DNA of 64,000 bases from Sphingomonas tagetis (GCF_024211275.1 NZ_JAMLDX010000004.1:264787-328786), one strand, 5' to 3'; positions 1-9,273 are shown, counted from the stretch's first letter. Program-made: numbers and translations. The notes: generated by a model from the sequence alone, not told the origin.

Positions 1-359
1 ACGATGGCCAGCAATGCCGGAAACAGGGCGCCGATGCCGACCCCGGTCAGCATTCGCGTGATCATCAGCGCCGGGACGCTGTCGGCGCGCGACGAAAAAT
101 AAGAGAGGGATCCGAACAGAAGCAGCGATCCGATCAGCGTCCGCTTCGGCCCGAACCGGTCCGCGCACCAGCCGCCGCCGAGCGATCCGAGGAGGAGACC
201 CAGCGAGGACAGCGCGAACAGCCGCCCCATCTGGTCCGGGCTGATGCCGAAATCGACGGCCAGCTGGGGCGCTGCCAGACCGTTCATGATGATGTCATAG
301 CCATCGACGAGCCCGGCGAAATAGCAGAGCGGCAGGACGGTCCAGTTGGCGCTTTTCAT
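1..359 (-). CDS. MFS permease, AAHS-like, 3' end outside window
   Basis: Reading the minus strand from an ATG at 357-359 gives an open frame that runs off the left edge, so about 119 N-terminal residues are visible. They contain the F-x-G-L-V-D-G-Y-D motif in the first helix that is typical of the aromatic acid:H+ symporter (AAHS) family. The loop 2-3 motif follows (G-G-W-C-A-D-R-F-G-P-K-R) and then further hydrophobic helices. It is probably an inner-membrane importer of an organic acid. It is the last visible gene of the minus-strand beta-oxidation run, 85 bases after the MaoC gene, so it may import the substrate of that pathway or an intermediate. The substrate is unknown. Confidence 0.85.
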   Translation of the reverse strand, partial: MKSANWTVLPLCYFAGLVDGYDIIMNGLAAPQLAVDFGISPDQMGRLFALSSLGLLLGSLGGGWCADRFGPKRTLIGSLLLFGSLSYFSSRADSVPALMITRMLTGVGIGALFPALLAI

Positions 360-444
360 GGGCGATGCCTTTCCGGCGACTCGCTCGGCAATCCCGGCTG
401 CGAGCCGCCTCGACTTGTGATAGCGGCCGCGCCGGAGCGCAGGT

Positions 445-1314
445 TCACGCGTCGCGCAACTGAGCGACGCCATGGTTGAGCACGACGATATCGCGCTCGA
501 CGACGCGGCAGCGGAACACGAACTGACCCTCGCCCATATTCCAGACCTCGGTCAGCAGGGCTTCGCCTGGATAGGTCGGTGCGGTAAACCGGACGTCGAT
601 GCGTCCCAGCCGGTGCGGGTCGTCACCGCAAACGAGGTGGATCAGCGCGCGACACGCCACGCCATAGGTGCACGAACCGTGCAGGATCGGCCGATCGAAA
701 CCGACCTTCCTGGCCAGTTCGGGATCGGCATGAAGCGGGTTGTCGTCGCCGGTCAGCCGATACAACAGCGCCGATTGCGGCAGCGTGGCGATCGGCAGGC
801 TGAAATCGGCGGCGCGATCCGGTATCGCGGCGGGTGGCGACGCCGAGCGATTGGCACCGCCAAAGCCGCCATTACCGCGCAGGAAAAAGGTGCTGGTGAT
901 CGTGGCGAGGTGCTGGCCGGTCGCCGCATCGCTCAGCTCGCGCGCAAAGTAGAGCAGGGCGCCGCGGCCTTCCCCCTTGTCGATGATCTCGGGGATCTTC
1001 AGCTTGCTCGAGACCCGGCCGGAAGCGGGGAGCGGGTTATGGACGGTCAGCCCGCTTTCGGCGTGCAACATCTTGGCGAGATCGATGCCGCTTGCAGGAT
1101 CGGTGATCCAGCTGGCGTCCATCGCCAGGGTGTGTGCCATGGTCGGCACCGCGACCAGATCGCGCTCGAAGACATATCGCAGCTGGCGCTCGTCCAGCGG
1201 GTCCGAGCCATAGCCCAGGCTAAGCCCATAGAGCATGGTGTCCGTTTCGGTATAGGCTTCGATCGTCGGTGCTTCATCGAAGTTGAGGAGCCGGTCGGCA
1301 TTGAGAAGGGGCAT
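445..1314 (-). CDS. MaoC-family (2-enoyl-CoA hydratase 2) dehydratase
   Basis: This 289-residue protein has the double hot-dog layout of hydratase 2 and peroxisomal multifunctional enzyme type 2. The C-terminal half carries the hydratase-2 signature around residues 185-215 (Y-R-L-T-G-D-D-N-P-L-H-A-D, then F-D-R-P-I-L-H-G), with the catalytic Asp and His of the family. It should hydrate trans-2-enoyl-CoA to the (R)-3-hydroxyacyl-CoA. The ATG is preceded by GAGGATCCCG, a good ribosome site. It follows two acyl-CoA dehydrogenase genes on the same strand, as expected for the next step of beta-oxidation. The exact acyl substrate is not known. Confidence 0.9.
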   Translation of the reverse strand: MPLLNADRLLNFDEAPTIEAYTETDTMLYGLSLGYGSDPLDERQLRYVFERDLVAVPTMAHTLAMDASWITDPASGIDLAKMLHAESGLTVHNPLPASGRVSSKLKIPEIIDKGEGRGALLYFARELSDAATGQHLATITSTFFLRGNGGFGGANRSASPPAAIPDRAADFSLPIATLPQSALLYRLTGDDNPLHADPELARKVGFDRPILHGSCTYGVACRALIHLVCGDDPHRLGRIDVRFTAPTYPGEALLTEVWNMGEGQFVFRCRVVERDIVVLNHGVAQLRDA

Positions 1315-1438
1315 CGGGATCCTCGCGATTAAAGCTGGCGGAACGGGGGGACGGGGGGTGGTTCATCGATCCGGCGGCTGCCAGTCGCCGACGCACCCAT
1401 GTGATCGCAGCCGGAACGAAAGCGCGGTGAAAGCCCGG

Positions 1439-2671
1439 TCATGGGCGCCCACCGGCGGCCGCCTGCGTCCCGATCGTTCTGAACGGGATGCCCTTGTCGG
1501 CCCGCATGTCGCCCGGCAATTTCAGCACGCGTTCGGCCAGGACGTTCAGCATGATCTCTTCGGTGCCGCCGGCAATCCGCTCGCCGGTCGCGCGCAGGAA
1601 CAAGTCCTGGAAATAGCCGTCCGACCGCTCGTCGACATCGCTGATCGCGCCGGCCGGCCCCATGAAATCCAGCATGGTGGCAGCGGTATCGATCAGTTGC
1701 CTCGCGCCGACCAGCTTGAGGACCGATGCTTCCGGGCCCGGCTGCCGTCCTTTCGAAAGCGCCGTCACGACGCGTGACATCGTGTGTTGCTGGCCGGCGG
1801 AAAGGACATAGGAGCGCGCGAGCCAGTCGCGCACCGTCGGATGCGCCAGCGCTGGCCGGCCGTCGCGTTCGACATCACGCAATCCTGCGACCAGCATCGC
1901 GAAGTCGGGGCCGTCCACCCGCCCGACCGCAACCCGCTCGTTCATCAGGGTGAAGAGCGCGACCTTCCATCCATCGCCCACCGCGCCCAGGCGCTGCGTG
2001 TCGGGGATGACCACATCGGTCAGGAAGACTTCGTTGAAGTGCGAACTGCCGTCGATCTGCTTGATCGGCCGCACCTCGATGCCCGGCGACTTCATGTCGA
2101 CGAAAAACGCGGTCAGGCCACCATGTTTGGGCGCATCGAAATCGGTTCGAGCAAGGAGCAGGCCGTAATCGGAATGATGCGCGTAGGAGGTCCAGATCTT
2201 CTGTCCGTTGACGATCCACTCGTCGCCCTGCCGCTCGGCGCGCGTCCGTAATGCGGCAAGATCGGACCCGCCGGCGGGTTCCGAAAACAGCTGACACCAG
2301 ACCTCGTCGCCCTGGATCGCTGCACGGGCATGCCGTTTGCCGTCCTCCGGGCGAGCGAACTCGATCATGGTGGGAATGCACATGCCGAACGTGATCATGA
2401 ACAAACGACCGGGCGGCGTGCGGAATTGCGCTTCCTCCTGATCGTAGATCACCTGCTCGATCGGCAGCCCGCCCCGGCCACCGAATTCGGTCGGGATCAG
2501 AATGCCGGCCAGGCCCGCCTGCGCCTTCCTGGCTTGCCATGCGCGCGACGCTTGCACGTCCAGCTGTTCGGATTCGGCTTGGCCCGCCTGACGGCGCGTT
2601 GCGTTGGCCTCGAGGAAGTGGCGGACTTCAGCGCGAAACGCCGCTTCCGTCGCGGTATCTTCAAAATCCAT
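1439..2671 (-). CDS. Acyl-CoA dehydrogenase (larger of two adjacent ACADs)
   Basis: This 410-residue flavoprotein has the three-domain acyl-CoA dehydrogenase fold. It shows L-F-S-E-P-A-G-G-S-D-L in the middle domain and a C-terminal helix ending G-G-T-E-E-I. The position that in medium-chain enzymes is the catalytic Glu (Y-E-G-T) is Gly here (A-G-G-T). The start overlaps the end of the upstream ACAD gene by 11 bases, with GCGAGG as ribosome site inside that gene, so the two are probably translationally coupled. Adjacent unequal ACADs of this kind often form heteromers, for example the FadE pairs in sterol side-chain degradation. The heteromer and its substrate are inferences. Confidence 0.9.
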   Translation of the reverse strand: MDFEDTATEAAFRAEVRHFLEANATRRQAGQAESEQLDVQASRAWQARKAQAGLAGILIPTEFGGRGGLPIEQVIYDQEEAQFRTPPGRLFMITFGMCIPTMIEFARPEDGKRHARAAIQGDEVWCQLFSEPAGGSDLAALRTRAERQGDEWIVNGQKIWTSYAHHSDYGLLLARTDFDAPKHGGLTAFFVDMKSPGIEVRPIKQIDGSSHFNEVFLTDVVIPDTQRLGAVGDGWKVALFTLMNERVAVGRVDGPDFAMLVAGLRDVERDGRPALAHPTVRDWLARSYVLSAGQQHTMSRVVTALSKGRQPGPEASVLKLVGARQLIDTAATMLDFMGPAGAISDVDERSDGYFQDLFLRATGERIAGGTEEIMLNVLAERVLKLPGDMRADKGIPFRTIGTQAAAGGRP

Positions 2672-3794
2672 GGTTTGCCTCGCGGTCGGATGCAGGGATG
2701 ACCAGGTCCGCCAGGACGCGCGACCAGTATCCGGTACTTCCCAGGTTCACGGCCAACAGCTTCGCGCGGCGATGGAACAGGTGGCAGTCCGACTCCCAGG
2801 TGTAGCCGATGCCACCATGCGTCTGGATGTTCTCGGTCGCCGATTGCTCGAACGCCTCGCTCGCGGAAATGCGCGCGCACGCCGCGGCTTCCAGCAATTG
2901 CCCACGATCCGACTGCGTCGCCGCCCACGCCCCGTAGCTGGCATTCGAACGCGCGAGTTCGATCGCGATGAACAGGCGCGCCAGCTTGTGCTTGATCGCC
3001 TGGAACGAGCCGATGGCACGCCCGAAGGCCATGCGCTTCACCGCATAATCGCAGGCCATGTCGAGGCACGCCTGCGCGCCGCCGATCTGCTCGAACGCGG
3101 TCAGGACAGCCGCCTTGGCAAGCAAGGCCTCGACGCCGTTCCAGCCATCGACGCCGCCCGTCAGGCGCGCGCAAGGCGTGGCGGAAAATCGCAGCTCGGC
3201 CTGGGGCCGCATCCCGTCGATATTGGCCATGCTCCTGCGCGACACCGAGGGATGGTCGAGCGCCACGACGAACAGCCCGATCTCGTCGTCCGCCTGCTTT
3301 GCCGCGACGATCGCCAGGTCGGCCGCCGTGCCGTCGGGCACCGCAATCTTCACGCCGTCCAGCCGGCTGTCGATCACGCGCGCCGAGATCGCGTCCGGCG
3401 CGGGGTCGCCCGACCGTTCGAAGATGGCCAGCGTTCCGATGCTGGATCCATCGGCGAGCGTCGCAAGCCACCTGTCCTGCTCGTCCGGCGCGCCAGCCAT
3501 CAGGATCGCCTGCATCGCCATGCTGGACGACAGGAACGGGATCGGCGCGAGCGTTCGGCCCACTTCTTCGCATAACAGGCAGAGCGCCTCGAAGCCGATG
3601 TCGCTGCCGCCATATTGCTCGGGCACGGCAACGCCGGTCCAGCCGAGCGCGGCAATCTCGGCCCACAGCTCGGACGGAAGCGCCGCGGTACCCGACAGCA
3701 TGTGGCGTGCCGCCGACAACGCACCGCGCTGCCGCAGCAATCTGCCGGCATCGGCCTGCAATGCTCGTTGGTCTTCGGAAAAGTCGAAATTCAC
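2661..3794 (-). CDS. Acyl-CoA dehydrogenase (smaller partner)
   Basis: This 377-residue protein is an acyl-CoA dehydrogenase with the C-terminal segment Q-T-H-G-G-I-G-Y-T-W-E and a weakly conserved middle domain, as in the small subunits of heteromeric ACADs. The start is GTG at 3792-3794, 19 bases after the CoA-transferase stop. The residue matching the Glu of the medium-chain Y-E-G-T motif is again Gly (L-G-S-T), so any catalytic base must come from another position or from the partner subunit. It lies between an AMACR-like gene and the larger ACAD in one transcription unit. It probably catalyses or supports alpha,beta-dehydrogenation of an acyl-CoA. Confidence 0.88.
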   Translation of the reverse strand: MNFDFSEDQRALQADAGRLLRQRGALSAARHMLSGTAALPSELWAEIAALGWTGVAVPEQYGGSDIGFEALCLLCEEVGRTLAPIPFLSSSMAMQAILMAGAPDEQDRWLATLADGSSIGTLAIFERSGDPAPDAISARVIDSRLDGVKIAVPDGTAADLAIVAAKQADDEIGLFVVALDHPSVSRRSMANIDGMRPQAELRFSATPCARLTGGVDGWNGVEALLAKAAVLTAFEQIGGAQACLDMACDYAVKRMAFGRAIGSFQAIKHKLARLFIAIELARSNASYGAWAATQSDRGQLLEAAACARISASEAFEQSATENIQTHGGIGYTWESDCHLFHRRAKLLAVNLGSTGYWSRVLADLVIPASDREANHGF

Positions 3795-3813
3795 GCCAAT
3801 GGCCTTTCAGTCA

Positions 3814-4962
3814 TCATGCGACAGCGCCGCGTTCGCGAAGCGCACTTGCCTCCGCCGCCGTGTATCCAAGCGTTTGGAGGATGGTGTCGGTATCGCTGCC
3901 CAGACGGGGAGGGGGCTTGAGCGCACCATGGCCCGACCGGCTGAAGCGCGGCGCCGGACGCGGTTGCACGACGCCGTCCAGTCGAACGAACATGTCCCGA
4001 TCGACACAATGGGGGTGCGCTGCCGCTTCGGCCATCGTCAGCACCGGCGCAAAGCAGGTATCGGTGCCTTCGAGCAGTCGGCACCATTGGTCGCGTGTCC
4101 GCGTCCTGAACACGGCGGTGAGGCGTTCGCGAATGGCGGGCCAGTTTGTGCGATCAGCGCGTGGCGGGAGCGCCTTCTCACCCGTCAGCTCGAGCAATTC
4201 CATCAGGCGCGCATAGAATTTGGGTTCCAGCGCGCCGATCGTGACATGACGACCGTCCGCGGTCTCGTACACGCCATACCATGGCGTGCCGCCGTCGATC
4301 ATGTTGTCGCCGCGCCGATCGCTCCACTGGCCGGCGGCCTGCAAGCCATGAAACAGCGCCATGAGCGCGCCGATGCCGTCAATCATCGCGGCATCGATGA
4401 CCTGGCCCTTGCCCGACGTCATGCGCTCGACCAGAGCGCACACTACGCCATAGGCGAGCAGCATGCCCCCGCCACCCAGATCGCCCACCAGGTTGAGCGG
4501 CGGGACCGGCGGCTCGCCGGGCGGACCGATCGCGTCCAGCGCGCCGGACAGCGCAATATAGTTGATGTCGTGTCCAGCAGCCGTTGCCAGTGGCCCGCTC
4601 TGTCCCCAGCCGGTAATGCGACCGTATACAAGCCGGGGGTTCATCGCGAGACAGTCGTCGGGACCCAGGCCCAGTCGCTCCATCACGCCGGGCCGGAACC
4701 CTTCGACGACGGCGTCCGCATCGCGGATCATGCGGGTGACGACCTCGACACCCTCCGGCGTCCGCAGGTCCAACCGGATGGATTTTCGGCCTCGGCTCCA
4801 GACGTTGAACGCCTGATCCATATCGCCGTCGATCCGGAAATCATCGACCACCTTGTCGATCCGCACGATCTCCGCGCCCATGTCGCCCAGCAGCATGCAG
4901 CCGAAAGGGCCCGGGCCGACGCCGCCGATCTCGACAATCTTGATGCCTTTGAGGGGACCCAT
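3814..4962 (-). CDS. Alpha-methylacyl-CoA racemase-like family III CoA-transferase
   Basis: This 382-residue CaiB/BaiF-fold protein has features of alpha-methylacyl-CoA racemases. The N terminus is L-K-G-I-K-I-V-E-I-G-G-V-G-P-G-P-F. The segment A-A-G-H-D-I-N-Y contains the Asp used as an acid/base in AMACR, and N-L-V-G-D-L-G-G-G-G-M follows. The ATG at 4960-4962 was chosen because longer in-frame starts would run into the upstream TonB receptor, and GGAAATGTG precedes it. It would invert the 2-methyl centre of branched acyl-CoAs so that beta-oxidation can proceed, which fits the ACAD, MaoC and SDR genes beside it. A true CoA-transferase role cannot be excluded. Confidence 0.85.
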   Translation of the reverse strand: MGPLKGIKIVEIGGVGPGPFGCMLLGDMGAEIVRIDKVVDDFRIDGDMDQAFNVWSRGRKSIRLDLRTPEGVEVVTRMIRDADAVVEGFRPGVMERLGLGPDDCLAMNPRLVYGRITGWGQSGPLATAAGHDINYIALSGALDAIGPPGEPPVPPLNLVGDLGGGGMLLAYGVVCALVERMTSGKGQVIDAAMIDGIGALMALFHGLQAAGQWSDRRGDNMIDGGTPWYGVYETADGRHVTIGALEPKFYARLMELLELTGEKALPPRADRTNWPAIRERLTAVFRTRTRDQWCRLLEGTDTCFAPVLTMAEAAAHPHCVDRDMFVRLDGVVQPRPAPRFSRSGHGALKPPPRLGSDTDTILQTLGYTAAEASALRERGAVA

Positions 4963-5050
4963 CACATTTCCGATTTCGGTCGATGGTGCGGCGGTGCCAT
5001 GTCCCCAACGGGCTATGGCACCGCGCGACGGCGTGAAGTCGCGATCTGCG

Positions 5051-7276
5051 TCAGAACTTGAACCCGACTTCCACACCATATTGCCGCGGCTCGCCGCTGA
5101 CGCTGCCGGACAGGCCGAACGGCGCACCGTAGAACGGCGTCCCGGACACGAAATACTGCTCGTTGGTCAGGTTTGTTCCGAATACGGCGAGGCGAATGTT
5201 CGATCCGGCGATGTTGTCGTAGGAAAGGCGCGCGCCCAGCAATCCATAGCCGGGCGAAACATAGCCCGGAAGGATGGCCGTGACGTCGGTGTTCAGGAAC
5301 TTGGTGGTCTTGTAATAGTCGACGGCCAGCGAGAGGTCGCCTTCCGGCTCGAACGACGGCAGATTGACCTTGGCACCGACACGGTATGTCCAGCGGGGCG
5401 TCAGCGCGAACGGCAGGCTGGTGATGTCCGCCCCCGTCAGCGGGTCGCGATAATCGGTATATTTGGCGTCCGTATAGGCAACCGATCCGGACAATTCGAG
5501 GAAGCGGAAGGGGATCAGCGTCCCTTCGAACTCGACGCCCTGAATGCGTGCCTTGCCGGCGTTGAGCAGCACGCGCGTGGGCGCGGGCGGTGTCCCGATC
5601 GACTGGACCAGGCTGCGCTGCATATTCCGATAGTCGGAATAATAGGCCGCAAGCGAGACGCGATAGCGAACGTCGCCGATGCTGCCTTGCGACTTCGCGC
5701 CGATTTCGGCGTCGGTCAGCGTTTCGGGCTCCACGACGGTAAGGCTCACCGCGTTGGTCGCGCCGCCATTGAAACCGCCGCTGCGATAACCGCGACGCGT
5801 CGCAGCATAGATGAGCGAATCCGCGTCCGGCTTGTAAGCGAGCGAAAACGTCCAGCTCGGCTTCGAAAAGCGGACTTCCCGGGCGGCGTTGAACGTCGGC
5901 GTGGTCGGGCCGGTTACCGCCTGCTCGATCTCGCGCTTGTCCCATGTGTAGCGCGCGCCCGCCGTCGCGGTGAGCTTGTCGGTCAGATGATAATCGAATT
6001 GCGCGAACACCGACTGGCTGGAGTTGGTCGCCTTGCTGTTGGTGAAACGCGGCACGCCGAACGATGTCGAATTCTGAAAGAGCGTGCCGGTTTCGCGCAG
6101 ATAATAAGCGCCCACCTGATATTCGAGCGCGCCGCCGAACAGGTTGCCCGACAATTGCAGCTCGTCGGTCACCTGGCGCGCTTCGCCGCTCGAAATGAGG
6201 AAGAGGAGATCCTGTGCGATACCGTCTTCGCCGCGATCATAGGAAGACACGCGGCGGAAGTTGAAGATATTCTTCAGCGTCGCGCCGCCTAGATCGAACG
6301 TCGTGGTGTTCGTCACACCGGTGTTACGCGCCCGGTTGGGCGAGTCGGCAGTTTCTTCCACCTGATAGATGCTGCGCGCACGCTGACGGGCAAGCGCGGC
6401 TTGCCGCACGGCCAGCGGATTGACGGGCGTGTTGACCGCCGGATTGACTTCGGTCGGAACGATGGCGCCACCAAAGCCGCGCGACTTGTAGTGATCGACG
6501 ATCAGCAAGTTGGATACGTTGTCGGTCGGCTCGATCAGCAGCGAGGCGCGGAAGGAGTCGCTGTCCTCCTGCCGCAGCTTCGTGCCGGTGACGAGGTTCG
6601 TCACAAAGCCGTCGCGGCGAGCGACGTTGCCGGCAATGCGCAGCGCGATCTTGTCGCCGATCGGAACGTTGAGCGCGCCCTGGAATTCGGCGCGGTCGTA
6701 ATTGCCATAGAGCGCCTGGCCATATCCCTCTGTCCGCCCGAGCACGGGGGCCACCGGCTGGATCAGGATCGCGCCGCCGGTCAGGTTGCGGCCGAACAGA
6801 GTCCCTTGCGGACCCTTGAGCACCTGTACCGATGCGATGTCGTAGAAGGACCGACCGGCACCCTGGGCACGAAGCTGGATCGCGTCAGCGAAATAGATCG
6901 CGACTGTCGGATCGGTCGTGAACAGGCCGCCGGTATCAACCATGCCGCGGATCGATACCGAGAGGACGCCAACGCGCCCTGCAACCGGCGCGATCCTGAT
7001 GCCCGCGGCGATGCGATCGACTTGTGACAGCGTGGTCACGCTCGACGATTGCAGCTGGTCGGCGGACAAGGCGGTCACCGACAGCGGAACCGAAATAACG
7101 GATTCCTCGCGGCGGCGGGCCGTGACGATGATGTCCTGAAGCGCCATGCCGTCGTTGTCCGCCGTCGCCTCGGGCGCGGCCGGCGGCGTCTGGGGCTCGG
7201 TCGATTGCGCTTGCGCCTGCGGGGCAAATGCGGCGCCGGTCAACGCTAAGGCGCACGCGCTCATGATGACGTTCAT
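5051..7276 (-). CDS. TonB-dependent outer-membrane receptor (cluster 1)
   Basis: This 741-residue protein starts with a signal peptide ending near A-Q-A-Q-S. Next comes the segment D-I-I-V-T-A-R-R-R-E-E-S, then a plug domain with V-L-K-G-P-Q-G-T-L-F-G-R-N, and then a long beta-barrel ending in aromatic Phe (V-G-F-K-F). This is the sphingomonad catabolic TonB receptor type that imports poorly permeable organic substrates rather than a typical siderophore receptor. GGGAGAGGG precedes the ATG. It stands 130 bases after the SDR gene and 88 bases before the AMACR-like gene on the same strand, so it probably brings in the substrate of this cluster. Confidence 0.93.
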   Translation of the reverse strand: MNVIMSACALALTGAAFAPQAQAQSTEPQTPPAAPEATADNDGMALQDIIVTARRREESVISVPLSVTALSADQLQSSSVTTLSQVDRIAAGIRIAPVAGRVGVLSVSIRGMVDTGGLFTTDPTVAIYFADAIQLRAQGAGRSFYDIASVQVLKGPQGTLFGRNLTGGAILIQPVAPVLGRTEGYGQALYGNYDRAEFQGALNVPIGDKIALRIAGNVARRDGFVTNLVTGTKLRQEDSDSFRASLLIEPTDNVSNLLIVDHYKSRGFGGAIVPTEVNPAVNTPVNPLAVRQAALARQRARSIYQVEETADSPNRARNTGVTNTTTFDLGGATLKNIFNFRRVSSYDRGEDGIAQDLLFLISSGEARQVTDELQLSGNLFGGALEYQVGAYYLRETGTLFQNSTSFGVPRFTNSKATNSSQSVFAQFDYHLTDKLTATAGARYTWDKREIEQAVTGPTTPTFNAAREVRFSKPSWTFSLAYKPDADSLIYAATRRGYRSGGFNGGATNAVSLTVVEPETLTDAEIGAKSQGSIGDVRYRVSLAAYYSDYRNMQRSLVQSIGTPPAPTRVLLNAGKARIQGVEFEGTLIPFRFLELSGSVAYTDAKYTDYRDPLTGADITSLPFALTPRWTYRVGAKVNLPSFEPEGDLSLAVDYYKTTKFLNTDVTAILPGYVSPGYGLLGARLSYDNIAGSNIRLAVFGTNLTNEQYFVSGTPFYGAPFGLSGSVSGEPRQYGVEVGFKF

Positions 7277-7407
7277 AAACCCTCTCCCGAAATTGGTTAT
7301 TCTGTATTATTGCTTGTGCTATCGCCGCTTATCGATGCGGCTGAATTGACGTTTTTCATGTTTGCTGCATCGAAACATCGTGACGATGCTCGTTTGATGA
7401 CTTGCTG

Positions 7408-8310
7408 TTACTTGCCGTGATCTTCGAGGCCGGGGATTGGTGTGGGGACGAACTGGCTTGGCCATGGGGCGAGGGCCTGCTCGACGGAGTCGATGGTCCA
7501 GTCGGCGCTGGCGTGGGCGGCTTCCTGGGCGGTCCAGGTCTGGTAGCGGTGGATTTCGCGGTTGTGGACGGCATAGACCTGGGCGGTGACGGTGCAATCG
7601 GACGCCAGCAGCCAGCCGACGAGCGGCGAGATGTGATGGGGTGCCAGGTCGTTGGCGCCGGCTTGGTCGGGCTCGCCGAAGGCCTTTTCGGTCAGGCGCG
7701 TGCGGGCGAGCGGCGAGATCGAGTTGACACGCACATCGTAGCGGGCAAGTTCGCGTGCGGCGTTGAGGGTCATGACGGCGATGGCGGCCTTGGCGGCGCT
7801 GTAGTTGACCTGGCCGATATTGCCGTGAAGCCCGGCAGCGGCGGTGGTGGTCACGACGCTGGCATCGACCGGGCGGCCGGCCTTGTGCTCGTTGCGCCAA
7901 TATTCGGCGGCGTGGCGCAGCGGCAGGAAGGTGCCGTACTGGTGGACCTTGACGATATCGTCCCATTCCGCCTCGGACATGTTGACGAGCATGCGGTCGC
8001 GCAGGAAGCCGGCATTGCACACCAGGCCGTCGAGGCGACCGAAACTGGATACGGCGGTCTGGATGAGGGCGGCGGCGCTGTCCCAGCCTGTGACCGAGTT
8101 GTGATCGGCGATCGCCGATCCGCCGGTCGCCACAATCTCGTCGACCACGGCCTGCGCGGGGTCTTCGTCGCCGCGCAGGTCGTTGACCACGACATGCGCG
8201 CCCTGTCCCGCCAGGAAGAGCGCATGCGCCCGGCCCAGCCCGCGGCCACCGCCCGTAACGATGATCACGCGATCCGCAAGGCGGGCGCTATTGGTGCTTG
8301 CCGATGTCAT
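7408..8310 (-). CDS. SDR oxidoreductase, 17beta-HSD4/MFE-2 dehydrogenase-like
   Basis: This 300-residue short-chain dehydrogenase has T-G-G-G-R-G-L-G-R-A-H near the N terminus, V-V-V-N-D-L-R-G-D after the second strand, N-A-G-F-L-R-D-R, and the catalytic N-Y-S-A-A-K. The V-N-D-L segment and the following R-D-R are characteristic of the dehydrogenase part of peroxisomal multifunctional enzyme type 2. It therefore probably oxidises the (R)-3-hydroxyacyl-CoA made by the MaoC hydratase of this cluster. The ATG at 8308-8310 was chosen over a farther upstream start because GGAGGGGAAGCG lies just before it. It is divergent from the enoyl-CoA hydratase gene. Confidence 0.88.
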   Translation of the reverse strand: MTSASTNSARLADRVIIVTGGGRGLGRAHALFLAGQGAHVVVNDLRGDEDPAQAVVDEIVATGGSAIADHNSVTGWDSAAALIQTAVSSFGRLDGLVCNAGFLRDRMLVNMSEAEWDDIVKVHQYGTFLPLRHAAEYWRNEHKAGRPVDASVVTTTAAAGLHGNIGQVNYSAAKAAIAVMTLNAARELARYDVRVNSISPLARTRLTEKAFGEPDQAGANDLAPHHISPLVGWLLASDCTVTAQVYAVHNREIHRYQTWTAQEAAHASADWTIDSVEQALAPWPSQFVPTPIPGLEDHGK

Positions 8311-8465
8311 TTTCGCTTCCCCTCCACGGCGCTCGCGATCACACGCTCGTCGCCAATATGAATATGGCGTCAGTTTCATAAACCTGCTATTTCGCGTGTC
8401 AAATGGAATCTGACGCGCCCATCTCGCGCTGTCCGATCGCTTGAACGGGGGAGGGGCCGCGGCCG

Positions 8466-9272
8466 ATGGCAGTGCAACAAGATGACGAGTTCATCGTTGA
8501 GATCGCCGAAGGGCTCGCACGGGTCATATTCAATCGGCCAACGAGGTTGAACGCGCTGACGGCGCGCAACATCGAACAGCTTAAAGCGACGTTTCGCGCA
8601 CTGGCGAGGGACAGGTCGGTCCGGGCCGTGATGCTGACCGGCGTCGGACGTGCATTTTGCGTCGGCGCGGATTTGACCGACCCGTCATTTCAGGTCGAGC
8701 CTGGCGCCAGCGATGCGGCAGGCGATCACGCGCACGGTCATCTCAACCTGATGATTCGCGCGATCAAGGAGCATCCGAAGCCGGTCGTGGCCGCAGTCAA
8801 CGGCCTGGCGGTCGGCGGTGGGATGAGCATCGCGCTCGCCGCCGATATCGTCGTCGCCGCGCGTTCCGCGACGTTCTCGCAGGTGTTTACCCCCAAGGTC
8901 GCGATCGTGCCCGATGCCGGCAGCACCTGGACGCTGCCACGGGCCATCGGCGCGGCGCGGGCCGCCGGCATGATGTTCCTGGGCGAACCGGTGACTGCCG
9001 AGCGCGCCTGCGATTGGGGCATGATCTGGAATTGCGTCGCTGACGACGCGCTGGCGACCGAGGCGGAGCGCATCGCGCAGGTATTGGCGAGGGGACCGAC
9101 GGCGTCCTTCGGCTTGCTGAAGCGGGCGTTGCAGGAATCGAGCGTCAACACCCTGCCGGCGCAACTCGACCTCGAGGCCGAACTCAACCGCATCGCCTTT
9201 GCGAGCCACGATGCAGCCGAAGCGGTTCGCGCCTTCACCGCAAAGCGGGCGCCTCAATTCAAGGGAGAATGA
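8466..9272 (+). CDS. Enoyl-CoA hydratase/isomerase family protein
   Basis: This 268-residue crotonase-fold protein carries F-N-R-P-T-R-L-N-A-L near the N terminus. The oxyanion-hole segments are G-R-A-F-C-V-G-A-D-L and N-G-L-A-V-G-G-G-M-S. Its acyl-CoA substrate is unknown. The position of the first crotonase Glu is not clearly filled, so it could be an isomerase or hydrolase rather than a plain hydratase. It begins a plus-strand pair with the nitroreductase gene and shares the 155-base divergent promoter region with the SDR gene. The upstream GAACGGGGGAGGGGCC gives a purine-rich ribosome site. Confidence 0.88.
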   Translation: MAVQQDDEFIVEIAEGLARVIFNRPTRLNALTARNIEQLKATFRALARDRSVRAVMLTGVGRAFCVGADLTDPSFQVEPGASDAAGDHAHGHLNLMIRAIKEHPKPVVAAVNGLAVGGGMSIALAADIVVAARSATFSQVFTPKVAIVPDAGSTWTLPRAIGAARAAGMMFLGEPVTAERACDWGMIWNCVADDALATEAERIAQVLARGPTASFGLLKRALQESSVNTLPAQLDLEAELNRIAFASHDAAEAVRAFTAKRAPQFKGE

Positions 9273-9273
9273 C

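Noticed and set aside
472..1332. A 286-codon plus-strand frame over the MaoC gene
   Set aside because: The minus-strand frame has the full hydratase-2 signature and a ribosome site; the plus frame has neither.
8351..8369. CGCCA-N9-TGGCG repeat in the cluster 1 divergent promoter
   Set aside because: Arms are only five bases, a second copy was not found in cluster 1, and no regulator is adjacent.
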